Assembly (NCBI RefSeq): GCF_000166055.1
Contig: NC_014664.1
Location: 2,300,001 to 2,364,000, forward strand
Direction: 5' to 3'
From: Rhodomicrobium vannielii ATCC 17100
GTDB lineage: Bacteria > Pseudomonadota > Alphaproteobacteria > Rhizobiales > Rhodomicrobiaceae
Length of the DNA stretch: 64,000 bases
The position numbers were made by a program, and so were the translations under genes. A model generated the notes under the pieces. That model was not told the DNA's origin, ran no database searches, and saw only the letters and a list, made by a program, of their open reading frames with translations. Below are positions 53,153 through 61,665 of the stretch, in pieces (the first letter of the stretch is position 1; every line of letters begins with the position of its first letter).

Positions 53153-54043
53153 CTAGAACGACCACTCGCGAGACTTCTCGACGAGGAAGTCGCGGAAGGC
53201 GTTGACGCGCTTCGTGTCCTTGAGGTCGGCGGGATAAACGAAGTAGGTGTCGAAGACCGGCATCTCGGCCTCTTCGAGCACGTTGACGAGCCGAGGATGA
53301 TCTTTCGCGAGATAGTCCGGCAACACCGCGATGCCGACGCCTTGCAGCACGGCTTCGCGCAGCGCGAGAAGGCTGTTGATGCGCACTGACGGATCGCGCA
53401 GGTCGCGGCCGTCACGGCCCGCTGTTTCCAGCCAGTTCATCTCCTTGAAGGGGCTGGGCAACACGCCGCCATAGGTCAGGATGCGGTGGCGATCCAGGTC
53501 TTCCAGATTACGCGGCCGTCCGTTCCTTTTCACATATTCGACCGATGCGTAGACGTGAAAATGCACGGTGAACAGCTTGCGCCGCACGAGATCCTGCTGC
53601 GACGGCGGGCCGAACCAGATGGCGACATCGGCCTCGCGCATGGTGAGGTTCAGCGTCTCGTCGTCAAGGATGAGCTGAAGCTGGATGTCGGGATAGAGCT
53701 TCATGAACTCGTTGAGGCGCGGGGTCAGCCAGCCGGTGCCGAGCGCCATGGTGGTCGTCACCTTCAACTGGCCGTTGGGCTTGCCTCTGCTGTCCGCGAG
53801 GAGAATTTGCGTCGTGGCGAGTTTCGAGAAAACTTCCTGCGCCGTTCGATAGAGCAACTCGCCCTGTTCGGTGAGGACCAGCCCGCGCGCATGGCGGTGG
53901 AACAGCGGCACGTTGAGATCGCGTTCGAGCGATGCGATATGCCGGCTCACGGCCGACTGGCTGATCGCCAGCGTTTCGCCCGCATGCGTGAAGCTGCCAG
54001 CCTGCGCAGCGGCATGAAAAATCCTGAGCTTGTCCCAATCCAT
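53153..54043 (-). CDS. LysR-type regulator of the LsrB/VtlR group
   Basis: The 296-residue protein has the LysR helix-turn-helix (FTHAGETLAISQSAVSRHIA followed by SLERDLNVPLFHRHARG, about 17-53) and a periplasmic-binding-protein-like effector domain with KVTTTMALGTGWLTPRLNEF and VAIWFGPPSQQDLV. Position right after trxB is the arrangement of LsrB in Sinorhizobium and VtlR in Brucella/Agrobacterium, which control redox balance, lipopolysaccharide and small RNAs; the assignment rests on that synteny as well as on the sequence. The 36-bp gap to trxB suggests co-transcription. Confidence 0.85.
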   Translation of the reverse strand: MDWDKLRIFHAAAQAGSFTHAGETLAISQSAVSRHIASLERDLNVPLFHRHARGLVLTEQGELLYRTAQEVFSKLATTQILLADSRGKPNGQLKVTTTMALGTGWLTPRLNEFMKLYPDIQLQLILDDETLNLTMREADVAIWFGPPSQQDLVRRKLFTVHFHVYASVEYVKRNGRPRNLEDLDRHRILTYGGVLPSPFKEMNWLETAGRDGRDLRDPSVRINSLLALREAVLQGVGIAVLPDYLAKDHPRLVNVLEEAEMPVFDTYFVYPADLKDTKRVNAFRDFLVEKSREWSF

Positions 54044-54079
54044 GCGGAGTGCCGGGCCTTTTTATGCGCGATGTCGGCG

Positions 54080-55042
54080 TTACTCGGCCGCTTGCGCCAG
54101 TGTTTCCAAACTCGCGAGGTAACGCTCTGCGTCGAGCGCCGCCATGCATCCCATCCCCGCTGCGGTGACGGCCTGACGGTAGATATCGTCCGTCACGTCG
54201 CCCGCCGCAAAGACGCCCGCGACATTCGTGGCGGTCGACTTCGCCGCCGTGACGAGATACCCGCCGGACGTCGTATCGAGCTGTCCTTTGAATATTTCTG
54301 TCGCAGGAGCATGGCCTATGGCGATGAATATTCCATCCATCGGCAACAGCGTTGCCTCACCCGTCACCGTATCGCGAAGCCGCGCGCCTGTCACCGCCTT
54401 GGGGTTGTCATTACCCACAACCTCATTGAGAACGGTGTTCCAGAGCACCTTCACTTTCGGGTTCGAAAACAGGCGGTTCTGGAGAATCTTCTCGGCGCGG
54501 AAGGAATCGCGGCGATGGGCCACGGTGACGCTCTTCGCGAATTTCGTAAGGAACAGCGCTTCCTCGACCGCCGTGTTGCCGCCGCCGATCACGAGCACGT
54601 CCTTGCCACGATAGAAGAAGCCGTCGCACGTCGCGCAGGCGGACACGCCGTAGCCGCGATAATGCTGCTCGCTCGGGATGCCGAGCCAGCGGGCCTGTGC
54701 GCCGGTCGATATGATGACGGATTCGGCGCGATAGGTGGTGCCGCTGTCGCCGTTGAGCACGAGCGGCAGGCGCGAAAAGTCTACCGACGTAATCAGATCC
54801 TGGACGATCTCCGCGCCGACATGCAGCGCCTGCGCGCGCATCTGCTCCATGAGCCACGGCCCCTGGATCGGCTCGGCGAAGCCCGGATAATTTTCTACCT
54901 CGGTGGTGGTTGTGAGCTGGCCCCCGGGCTGCATGCCCTCGATCAGCAGCGGCTTCAGCATCGCCCGCGCCGCATAGATCGCCGCAGTGTATCCCGCAGG
55001 ACCCGACCCGACGATGAAAACCCTGTGATGACGTGCCGCCAT
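54080..55042 (-). CDS. trxB: Thioredoxin reductase
   Basis: TrxB is the FAD flavoprotein that keeps thioredoxin reduced with NADPH. The 320-residue protein has the FAD motif VFIVGSGPAGYTAAIYAARA, the redox-active CATC in YGVSACATCDGFFYRG, the NADPH motif VIGGGNTAVEEAL, and VFAAGDVTDDIYRQAVTAAG near the C-terminus. AAGGGA lies about ten bases before the ATG. It is divergent from lrp, with the lysR gene downstream: the lrp-trxB-lsrB set known in rhizobia. Confidence 0.96.
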   Translation of the reverse strand: MAARHHRVFIVGSGPAGYTAAIYAARAMLKPLLIEGMQPGGQLTTTTEVENYPGFAEPIQGPWLMEQMRAQALHVGAEIVQDLITSVDFSRLPLVLNGDSGTTYRAESVIISTGAQARWLGIPSEQHYRGYGVSACATCDGFFYRGKDVLVIGGGNTAVEEALFLTKFAKSVTVAHRRDSFRAEKILQNRLFSNPKVKVLWNTVLNEVVGNDNPKAVTGARLRDTVTGEATLLPMDGIFIAIGHAPATEIFKGQLDTTSGGYLVTAAKSTATNVAGVFAAGDVTDDIYRQAVTAAGMGCMAALDAERYLASLETLAQAAE

Positions 55043-55271
55043 TGCAAGCTCATCCCTTCTGAATTAGCATTTCGCATCGCAAAATAGGCGCTGGTGCGTC
55101 TGCTGCCAAGGCGATTCGGTCAAGCCCGTGGTCGCGGGTGTCAACATCGAAACCGCTGTTGACTTTTTTTGCTGCTGCGCCAACGTCGCGATCAAGAACT
55201 GTTGCGTTGCAACAGAGCGGCCACCACATATCTTGCTGGGCGGGATTGGCCAACAGCCCGAGGGAATCCCA

Positions 55272-55772
55272 ATGGCGTCGGTGCGAACACTGGATGACTC
55301 GACCATTCCAACGAAACTCGATGCGACCGATTGGAAGATCCTTGCCGAGTTGCAGCGGGACGGTCGCATAACCAATGTCGAACTGGCGGCTCGTGTCGGT
55401 CTTTCTGCACCGCCGTGTCTCAGGCGCGTGCGGGAGCTTGAACGCTCGGGCATCATCGCCGGTTATCATGCCGTTTTCAATCTTCCGCGCCTCGGCTTTC
55501 ACCTGACCGCCTTCGCCTTCGTGCGCCTCGAAAGCCAGTCCGAGGGCGATCTGTCCGCCTTCGAGGCCCGCATTCGCCAATGGGAGATCGTGCGGGAAGC
55601 GTTCATGCTTTCGGGCGATACCGACTTCCTGCTGAAATGCGTCGCGCCCGATCTCGTGACCTTCCAGAACTTCATCATACGAGAACTGACCGCAGCGCCG
55701 AATGTGAGCTCCGTGAAGACCTCCTTCACGATCAAGACGGCGAAGAGTGAGCCCGGCGCCGCGATCGAATAG
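55272..55772 (+). CDS. lrp: Lrp/AsnC family transcriptional regulator
   Basis: The 166-residue protein has a helix-turn-helix (ILAELQRDGRITNVELAARV, then GLSAPPCLRRVRELERSGII) and a RAM/ActA-type ligand domain (HLTAFAFVRLESQSEGDLSA, GDTDFLLKCVAPDL). The A-P-P-C-L-R-R-V recognition helix is typical of alphaproteobacterial Lrp near trxB. AGGGA stands six bases before the ATG. Its last six codons (PGAAIE) and stop form the left copy of a 24-bp direct repeat whose right copy lies beyond the next gene. Confidence 0.92.
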   Translation: MASVRTLDDSTIPTKLDATDWKILAELQRDGRITNVELAARVGLSAPPCLRRVRELERSGIIAGYHAVFNLPRLGFHLTAFAFVRLESQSEGDLSAFEARIRQWEIVREAFMLSGDTDFLLKCVAPDLVTFQNFIIRELTAAPNVSSVKTSFTIKTAKSEPGAAIE

Positions 55773-55774
55773 GC
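55751..55774. repeat. 24-bp direct repeat, left copy (lrp 3' end)
   Basis: These 24 bases, GCCCGGCGCCGCGATCGAAT followed by AGGC, are identical to 57326-57349. The left copy encodes the last residues and stop codon of Lrp; the right copy lies 142 bp beyond the glutamine synthetase-like gene. Chance identity over 24 bp is very unlikely. Confidence 0.9.
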
Positions 55775-55881
55775 TTCGCAGCTCTGGAAGCGTCCCGCCG
55801 CCCCGCGCCGTGAGAGAGCCGGGTTGCAATATCTATTAAAATTATCGAATATGTCGAATATCCATGAGGAGGGTATTCTGC

Positions 55882-57183
55882 ATGTCCGGTTCTTTACTGC
55901 CGCTGCCCGAGGGAACGCACACCATCGTGCTGGGCGTAGGCGATGTGAATGGCGTCATGCGCGGCAAGCGCATTCCCGCGAGCAATTGGGCGACAACCTG
56001 CGAAGACGGCAAAGCCATCTGTGCCGCGATCTTCGCCCTGGACATGACGAGCGACATCTGGGACACGCCTTTTTGCTCCTTCGATAACGGATACCCGGAC
56101 GTCCACCTGTTTCCACTTGCCGCGCCGCCGGTGGCGGTGCCGTGGGAGCCGGGCGTAGCCATCACATTGGGCCGCACCGAAACCCTTGATCACAAACCCG
56201 TACCGATCGACCCACGCGTTGCGCTTCTGACCCAAGTCGAGCGCGCTGCGCGCCTCGGGCTGACCATCGAAGTAGGAACCGAACTCGAGTTTTATCTCCT
56301 CGATCCCGAGACGAAACGGCCGAAGGACAAGGGCATCTCGGTTTACGGCATCGGCCGCTCGGCGCAGTTCGAGCCGGTGCTCGGGCCGATCCGCAGGCAC
56401 CTCGAAGCGATCGGCATTCCGATCGAACAATCGAACCCCGAATATGCGCCGGGACGGGTGGAAGTTAACATTCGCCACGCCGGTGCGCTCACCGGGGCGG
56501 ACCGGGTGGTCCTGTTCCGAACCGCGATCAAGGAAATCGCCGCACTTCATGGCTATCTCGCCACTTTCATGGCCAAGCCTTTCATTGACCAGTCGGGCAG
56601 CGGCTTCCACGCGCACTATTCGGTCTGGCGGGAGGGCGTGAACCTATTCGCTGACGGGGGCCGCTTGTCCAGATTCGGCCGCTCGTTTCTCGCCGGTCTG
56701 GAGCGCCGCATCGCGGAGTCTGCGCTCGCCGTTTCGACCACGCCCAACGCCTTCCGGCGGCGGCGCCCTTATACCTTCTGCCCGACCAACGTCAGTTGGG
56801 GCTTTGACAATCGAACGATCGCGTTCCGGGTCATCGAAGGCAAGGATCATCAGGTCCGCATCGAGAAGCGTGACGGCTCTGCCGACGCCAACCCGTATTA
56901 TCTGCTCGCCGCCGATATCGCCGCGGGGCTCGACGGCATCGAGGAAGGGCTGGAACTGACAAGCGCTCCGATTTCCAGCAACGCTTATGAGCAGCCCGAC
57001 CTGCCGCCGCTTCCCCGCGATCTGCCAACGGCCGTGAGACTTGCCAGATCTTCCGAGTTCCTTAGGCGGGTGATTGGGGAGGACCGCCTTTCCATTCTCG
57101 TGCGTCAGGCCGAGCGCGAAATCGATTTTCTCGAGGCGCAGGTAACGCCCGTCGAGACAAAGCGATATCTCGTCAATTTCTGA
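55882..57183 (+). CDS. Glutamine synthetase family protein (gamma-glutamyl-polyamine synthetase-like)
   Basis: The 433-residue protein has the GS catalytic core without the full N-terminal domain of GlnA: the metal-binding VGTELEFYLLD, NPEYAPGRVEVN, GSGFHAHYSVW with the histidine ligand, GWSFDNRTIAFRV-like SWGFDNRTIAFRV and the arginine motif IEKRDGSADANPYY. This is typical of PuuA/GlnA3-like enzymes that glutamylate amines rather than ammonia. I start at the ATG at 55882 because AGGAGG lies nine bases upstream; the ATG at 55864 overlaps that site. Tandem TCGAATAT motifs precede it. The gene is bracketed by the 24-bp direct repeat, which suggests it was added as a block. Confidence 0.85.
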   Translation: MSGSLLPLPEGTHTIVLGVGDVNGVMRGKRIPASNWATTCEDGKAICAAIFALDMTSDIWDTPFCSFDNGYPDVHLFPLAAPPVAVPWEPGVAITLGRTETLDHKPVPIDPRVALLTQVERAARLGLTIEVGTELEFYLLDPETKRPKDKGISVYGIGRSAQFEPVLGPIRRHLEAIGIPIEQSNPEYAPGRVEVNIRHAGALTGADRVVLFRTAIKEIAALHGYLATFMAKPFIDQSGSGFHAHYSVWREGVNLFADGGRLSRFGRSFLAGLERRIAESALAVSTTPNAFRRRRPYTFCPTNVSWGFDNRTIAFRVIEGKDHQVRIEKRDGSADANPYYLLAADIAAGLDGIEEGLELTSAPISSNAYEQPDLPPLPRDLPTAVRLARSSEFLRRVIGEDRLSILVRQAEREIDFLEAQVTPVETKRYLVNF

Positions 57184-57325
57184 GCAAGAAGAGCAGAGCG
57201 ACTTTGCGCCGCGCGCGCGTGTCGCAAATTGCCGCGAGCACATATAGCAATGAAAGAAAGTTATAACGGCCGAAATCTCGGGAGGCGCTTATGAGAACCC
57301 CGCTCAGCGGCCAATCCCGAGTCAG

Positions 57326-57349
57326 GCCCGGCGCCGCGATCGAATAGGC
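57326..57349. repeat. 24-bp direct repeat, right copy
   Basis: Identical to 55751-55774, the 3' end of lrp, but here outside any gene. Flanking bases also resemble each other weakly (GAGTGA versus GAGTCAG upstream). Confidence 0.9.
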
Positions 57350-57528
57350 GCAACCGGCGCATGCAATTCTGGCGTTCGCCCTGTGCATTCCCAAGAGAAT
57401 GTCACCTGCGCATGCATGCGGGTTCACTTTGCGTGATGACGATGTCCCACGCAGGGAGCAAATCACCGCACCGAATTGACTTCGACGCATGTCGGAGTAA
57501 TCATGCGGCCGCTACAGCACCGTGCGGC

Positions 57529-57625
57529 AAAATCAGACGCGGCACGATGCTTTAGGTTCTATCGTCGATCAGCTTCTCTGCGTCAAATCGAGTGCGATTA
57601 ACGCTGGCTGATCTAACGGGGGCTG
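57529..57625. repeat. Dispersed palindromic repeat, copy B
   Basis: Starts AAAATCAGACGCGGCACGAT and aligns with 31497-31594. The palindromic core runs from CTCTGCGT to AACGCTGG with ATCG/CGAT inner arms, like copy A. It lies in non-coding DNA before the YjhX gene. Confidence 0.65.
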
Positions 57626-57754
57626 GATGCTGGAGATTGTCATAGGCCGCTGACTGTTCGCGCGGAAGCGAACACCACGCGCTTGCTGAAAAGTCAGGCT
57701 GCTTTTGCAGTCGTGGCATAGCAAGCTATTGCGGTCTTTGCATCGAGTCTCCCA

Positions 57755-58009
57755 ATGAATATCTCGAAGTACGAGCAGCGGACGCTGCACGCCTTGGCAC
57801 AAGGCGGATATATTCGTCATGTCCGAAACGGCAAATCCATAATCTTCGCCGAGTGCATCACCCGCGACGGGTATCGTCTTGTCGATTGCTCACTCGACGT
57901 CTTCAATAAACTGCGTCGTCGCGGCCTGATCCGGTCCTCGGCCGGTGGTCCCTATCGGATCTCCCCGTTAGGGCTGTCCGCCGTTCGCTCGCAAGCGGAC
58001 AATCGTTAG
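57755..58009 (+). CDS. yjhX: YjhX family protein (UPF0386)
   Basis: The 84-residue protein begins [20 protein letters not shown] and ends [18 protein letters not shown], matching YjhX, a small winged-helix-like protein reported as the toxin of the YjhX-YjhQ pair in E. coli. No YjhQ (GNAT acetyltransferase) antitoxin gene is adjacent here, so a toxin role is doubtful and a small regulator is as likely. It is convergent with cysN. Confidence 0.88.
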   Translation: MNISKYEQRTLHALAQGGYIRHVRNGKSIIFAECITRDGYRLVDCSLDVFNKLRRRGLIRSSAGGPYRISPLGLSAVRSQADNR

Positions 58010-58040
58010 ATCAGAGCACTTGATAGACAACAGCAACTTG

Positions 58041-58077
58041 CAACGTCGCGCCGCGTCGGATTTGCGGTGCGGCGTTG
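58041..58077. terminator. Hairpin between yjhX and cysN
   Basis: CAACGTCGCGCCGC (58041-58054) pairs with GCGGTGCGGCGTTG (58064-58077) over 14 positions with two G-T pairs, loop of nine. It lies between the convergent stops of yjhX and cysN, and could end both transcripts. Confidence 0.6.
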
Positions 58078-58145
58078 TAGGAAGAAAAACGTCCTTCTCG
58101 CTCGGAATACGAACCACGGGCGAGAAGCTAAACGTGCGGCCCCTG

Positions 58146-59660
58146 CTAAGCCGCAAACTCCACAGGGACACCGGCCGCGCGCAGTATGATCGCCACCTCA
58201 TTCGCGCGGCGGCGGAACTCGCCGTCTGTATCATCGGCATTGGCAAGGTCGGAGCACAAGCCGCGCCACAACAATTCGCTCGACAGAAGGAACGCGCCCT
58301 TGTCGGCCGCAACCCCCGCGCTCACCTCGCGGATGACGCCGCCCGCAACAGCCGCGCCCGTCACCGCATCGACCAGCACGAACGCGCCGGTGCCGCGATG
58401 GTCGGTGAAGCGATCGGCCGCGATGGCGCGGGCGAGATCGATGCGCGCCTCCGCAATGCCGTTCGGCTCAAGCGTGGCGGCCGCGTTCAGTTCCAGCGTG
58501 TCGAGATCGAGGCGGCCAAGGATCTTCAGCGAGACCACCGGAACCATGTCCGTGGCGGTCCGCAGCAGATAGCCCTGCGTGTTGGAGTACGGCTCGTTCG
58601 CAAGCCAGACGATGCGCGCTTCGAGCCTGCGCCCGGTCCGCACCTCGCCCTTTTCGGTCGTCAGCACGCTGCCACGGCTCACATCGATATGATCGGCAAG
58701 CTCGATCACCACCGATTGACCGCTGCGCGCCGCTTCGAGGTCTCCGTCCATCGTGCGGATGCTGGCGATGGTGCTCGACCGGCCGGAAAGCGCATCCGAG
58801 ACAGCATCGCCGACATGGATGGTGCCCGCTGTGATGCGGCCGCCAAAGCCGCGAAAGCCTTTTCCGTCGCGCAGCACGATCTGCACCGGCATGCGGAACG
58901 ACTCATGCGCGTTGTCCGCACGGGAGCCAACCGTTTCAAGGTGCTCGACGAACGTCGGTCCCTTGTACCAATCCATCGCCTGCGAGCGCGTCGCGACGTT
59001 GTCGCCGTTCAGCGCGGAAACCGGGATCGCGATCCACGACAGCCGCGGGAAACGCGCGACCGAACTCACGAAGTCGTCGACGATGGCGTCGAAGCGCTCC
59101 TTGTCCCAGCCGATCAGGTCCATCTTGTTGACCGCGAGCACCACCTTGCGAACGCCCGCGAGGTCGAGGATCGCGAGATGGCGGCGCGTCTGCCGCTTGA
59201 TGCCCGCCTGCGCGTCGACGAGTAGCACCGCAACGTCGGCATGCGACGCACCCGTCGCCATGTTGCGCGTATATTGCTCGTGGCCCGGCGAGTCGATGAT
59301 GACGACGCGGCGATGCGGTGTGTCGAAATAGTGCCACGCGATGTCGATGGTGATGCCCTGCTCCTGCTCGGCGACGAGGCCGTCGACGAGGCGGCTGAAG
59401 TCAGGCCGGCTCGCGCCGTGGAGGCTCGCCGTCTCCTTGAGGAGCTTGTCGCGCTGGTCGTCGTAAAGCGGCGAGGCATCCCACAAAAGGCGGCCTATGA
59501 GCGTGGACTTGCCGTCATCCACGGAACCGCAGGTGAGAAGGCGGACGATGCCGTTCAATTCCGGGGCAGTCTTGCGCTCAGTCACGGGAGGCTTCCTGTA
59601 GGCTTCGTTTTCTGACGCTGGTTCGGCGCCTGCAAATGCATCGGATGTGTCAAAGCGCAT
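58146..59660 (-). CDS. cysN: Sulfate adenylyltransferase subunit 1 with vestigial APS-kinase tail
   Basis: CysN is the GTPase subunit that drives sulfate activation to APS with CysD. The 504-residue protein has G1 CGSVDDGKSTLIGRLLWD, G3 DSPGHEQYTRNMATGAS, G4 NKMDL, and the EF-Tu-like beta domains ending GAAVAGGVIREVS. The last ~50 residues are unexpected: LLSSELLWRGLCSDLAN and EFRRRANEVAIILRAAGV align with the CysC (APS kinase) segment around D-N-V-R-x-G-L-C-S-D-L and R-R-V-x-E-V-A-x-L-M-V-x-A-G. The kinase P-loop is gone and the key D-N pair is changed, so this is a remnant of a CysNC-type fusion. Its ATG shares one base with the cysD stop. Confidence 0.93.
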   Translation of the reverse strand: MRFDTSDAFAGAEPASENEAYRKPPVTERKTAPELNGIVRLLTCGSVDDGKSTLIGRLLWDASPLYDDQRDKLLKETASLHGASRPDFSRLVDGLVAEQEQGITIDIAWHYFDTPHRRVVIIDSPGHEQYTRNMATGASHADVAVLLVDAQAGIKRQTRRHLAILDLAGVRKVVLAVNKMDLIGWDKERFDAIVDDFVSSVARFPRLSWIAIPVSALNGDNVATRSQAMDWYKGPTFVEHLETVGSRADNAHESFRMPVQIVLRDGKGFRGFGGRITAGTIHVGDAVSDALSGRSSTIASIRTMDGDLEAARSGQSVVIELADHIDVSRGSVLTTEKGEVRTGRRLEARIVWLANEPYSNTQGYLLRTATDMVPVVSLKILGRLDLDTLELNAAATLEPNGIAEARIDLARAIAADRFTDHRGTGAFVLVDAVTGAAVAGGVIREVSAGVAADKGAFLLSSELLWRGLCSDLANADDTDGEFRRRANEVAIILRAAGVPVEFAA

Positions 59661-60565
59661 CAGAAGTATCCTTCTTCCTTCTTGCGCTCCATTGCGCCGA
59701 CTGTGTCGTGGTCGATGAGGCGGCCCTGGCGTTCGGAGTTGCGCGCGGCCAGCGTTTCGGCGAGCACAGCGTCGATGTCCGAGGCGTCGGACTTGTCGGC
59801 GGCAGTGACCGGCCAACATCCGAGTGTGCGGAAACGGACCTTGATCGGACGCGGCGTCTCGCCTGGCTTCAGGAACGGACGGTCGTCGCCGATGACGAAA
59901 ACCTGTCCGTCGCGCTCGATCGCGGGGCGCTCCTTCGCGAAATAAAGCGGCACGACATCGAGCTTCTCGCGGGCGACGTAGCGCCATACGTCTTTTTCGG
60001 TCCAGTTCGACAGCGGGAAAATGCGCATCGTCTCGCCCTGCCCGAGGCGGCCGTTGAGAATGTTCCACATCTCGGGACGCTGCTTGCGCGGATCCCAGCG
60101 GTAACCGGCCGAACGCAGCGAGAAGACGCGTTCCTTCGCGCGAGAGGCTTCCTCGTCGCGGCGCGCGCCGCCGATTGCCGCGTCGAAGCCGTATTTGTCG
60201 AGCGCCTGACGGAGCGCAACCGTCTTCATCACGTCGGTATAAACCGACGGCGAATAATCGACCGGGTTGATGTTGCGCGCGACGCCATCCTCGTTGATGT
60301 GCACGAGAAGATCGAGGCCGAAGCGCTCGGCGGTGCGGTCGCGAAACTCGATCACTTCCTTGAACTCCCACGTCGTATCGACATGGAGCAGCGGAAAGGG
60401 CGGCTTTTGCGGCCAGAACGCCTTGCGCGCGAGATGAAGAAGCGCGGTCGAGTCCTTGCCCGCCGAATAAAGGAATACGAGCTTTTTGAATTGCGCGGCG
60501 GATTCGCGGAGAATCGCGATGCTTTCCGCTTCGAGCAGGTCGAGATGGGACAGAGGCTTGGTCAT
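59660..60565 (-). CDS. cysD: Sulfate adenylyltransferase subunit 2
   Basis: CysD is the catalytic ATP sulfurylase subunit that makes adenosine 5'-phosphosulfate (APS). The 301-residue protein has the PP-loop [42 protein letters not shown], and the C-terminal [11 protein letters not shown] with RLIDHD. The ATG at 60565 lies 26 bp after the cysH stop. Frame and length match CysD of CysDN complexes. It is translationally coupled to cysN by a TGATG overlap. Confidence 0.96.
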   Translation of the reverse strand: MTKPLSHLDLLEAESIAILRESAAQFKKLVFLYSAGKDSTALLHLARKAFWPQKPPFPLLHVDTTWEFKEVIEFRDRTAERFGLDLLVHINEDGVARNINPVDYSPSVYTDVMKTVALRQALDKYGFDAAIGGARRDEEASRAKERVFSLRSAGYRWDPRKQRPEMWNILNGRLGQGETMRIFPLSNWTEKDVWRYVAREKLDVVPLYFAKERPAIERDGQVFVIGDDRPFLKPGETPRPIKVRFRTLGCWPVTAADKSDASDIDAVLAETLAARNSERQGRLIDHDTVGAMERKKEEGYF

Positions 60566-60590
60566 GGAGTCGAAGGTCTCTCGAAGCGAA

Positions 60591-61355
60591 TTAAAGATTT
60601 CTCGAACCGCCGGGACGGTTATGCAGGCCGCATTCCTTGCGATTTTCGTCTTCCCACCACCAGCGACCCGCCCGGATATCTTCTCCCGGCTCGATGGCGC
60701 GTGTGCAGGGCTGACAGCCGATGGACGGGAAGCCGTGCGCATGGAGAGCATTCACCGGCACGCTGTGTTCGGCGATGTAGGCTTCCACCCGATCGAGCGT
60801 CCAATCAGCGATGGGATTGAGCTTGATGAGGTTCTGCTGGGCATCGAAAGCCGCGAAAGGCGTCTCGCCCCGCGTCGTGGACTGCTCGCGGCGAACGCCC
60901 GTCACCCACCCGGCCGCGCCATCGAGCGCGCGCTGGAGGGGCAGAACCTTGCGGACGTGGCAGCACGCCTTCCGCTGCTCGACCGAATAGCGGAAGCCGA
61001 AAACGCCGTCCCGCGCGACAAGTTCCTCGACGTCGCCCGCATCCGGGAAGACGACGCGGATCCGCGTGCCGAGAACGCGTTCGCTGCGCGAAAGGACGTC
61101 GTAGGTCTCGGGAAACTGCCTGCCCGTGTCGAGGGTGAAGACTTCGATCCGCGATTGCGCCTTGGCGATGGCGTGCAGGAGAACCTGATCCTCCAACCCG
61201 AGACTTGTCGAAAAGAAAACGCGGCCAGCAATTGTATTTTCTATTGCTTGCAGACGTGAGGACAGGTTTTCCGCCTCCGCCAGCGCCTCGTTCAATGTTT
61301 TCGCAAGATCTGCCTGATCGGAAGAACGATCCAATTCTCGTACGACTGCGTTCAT
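60591..61355 (-). CDS. cysH: Assimilatory APS reductase
   Basis: The enzyme reduces APS directly to sulfite and AMP with thioredoxin. The 254-residue protein has the four-cysteine [4Fe-4S] signature, [10 protein letters not shown] and CQPCTRAI, which separates APS reductases from cluster-free PAPS reductases, the PP-loop-like [26 protein letters not shown] and the C-terminal ECGLH catalytic cysteine. I chose the ATG at 61355; an ATG at 61418 is open but adds 21 unconserved residues. Use of APS rather than PAPS makes an APS kinase dispensable, in keeping with the cysN tail. Confidence 0.93.
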   Translation of the reverse strand: MNAVVRELDRSSDQADLAKTLNEALAEAENLSSRLQAIENTIAGRVFFSTSLGLEDQVLLHAIAKAQSRIEVFTLDTGRQFPETYDVLSRSERVLGTRIRVVFPDAGDVEELVARDGVFGFRYSVEQRKACCHVRKVLPLQRALDGAAGWVTGVRREQSTTRGETPFAAFDAQQNLIKLNPIADWTLDRVEAYIAEHSVPVNALHAHGFPSIGCQPCTRAIEPGEDIRAGRWWWEDENRKECGLHNRPGGSRNL

Positions 61356-61665
61356 AGTCTCGTAAGCGCTTTCCCGCTGAGGCGTTTGCCCAAAGCCTCT
61401 AGATATGCGTGTTAACATACACGGAAAAGTCGGTGACGGACGCTTGCGCCCGAAATAAAGATCGAATTGCGCAGTGCATCGCGCAGAAAGAAAATTTCCC
61501 TAAAAGCGGTAATTTGGGTGGCGCTTTGTCCTACAAAACCGCTTTAGAGTGAAAGTCTACCAAATCGCTCAAAAAAGCGTTGGCGGGGGCATAAAAAAGC
61601 CGCCGTAAACGGCGGCTTTGCTGGTGCGGAAGATATCTCGGTTTATGTCCGGTGAAGCTTGCGGC
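61356..61665. promoter_or_regulatory. cysH upstream region and greA 3' end
   Basis: This 310-bp gap contains the presumed promoter of the cysH-cysD-cysN operon and, at the other end, the greA terminator. An inverted repeat (CTAAAAGCGG at 61500-61509 with CCGCTTTAG at 61539-61547, extended by TTTG/CAAA matches) lies 145 bp before the cysH ATG and may be an operator or leader structure. Confidence 0.5.
61592..61624 (-). terminator. Rho-independent terminator of greA
   Basis: AAAGCCGCCGT (61596-61606) and ACGGCGGCTTT (61609-61619) form a GC-rich stem; on the minus strand it is followed by TTTTTTATGC. It lies 42 bp beyond the greA stop. Confidence 0.9.

Larger units (their letters stand above)
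57184..57754. other. Gap after the glutamine synthetase-like gene
   Basis: This 571-bp stretch holds the right copy of the 24-bp direct repeat (57326-57349), copy B of the dispersed palindromic repeat (57529-57625) and a small hairpin GTTCGC-N6-GCGAAC (57656-57673) shortly before the YjhX gene. No gene is recognisable apart from these. Confidence 0.6.

Noticed and set aside
58010-58145. Possible continuation of the CysC domain beyond the cysN stop by frameshift
   Set aside because: No frame downstream shows the expected I-S-P-x-x-x-x-R segment of APS kinase; the remnant ends with the cysN stop.
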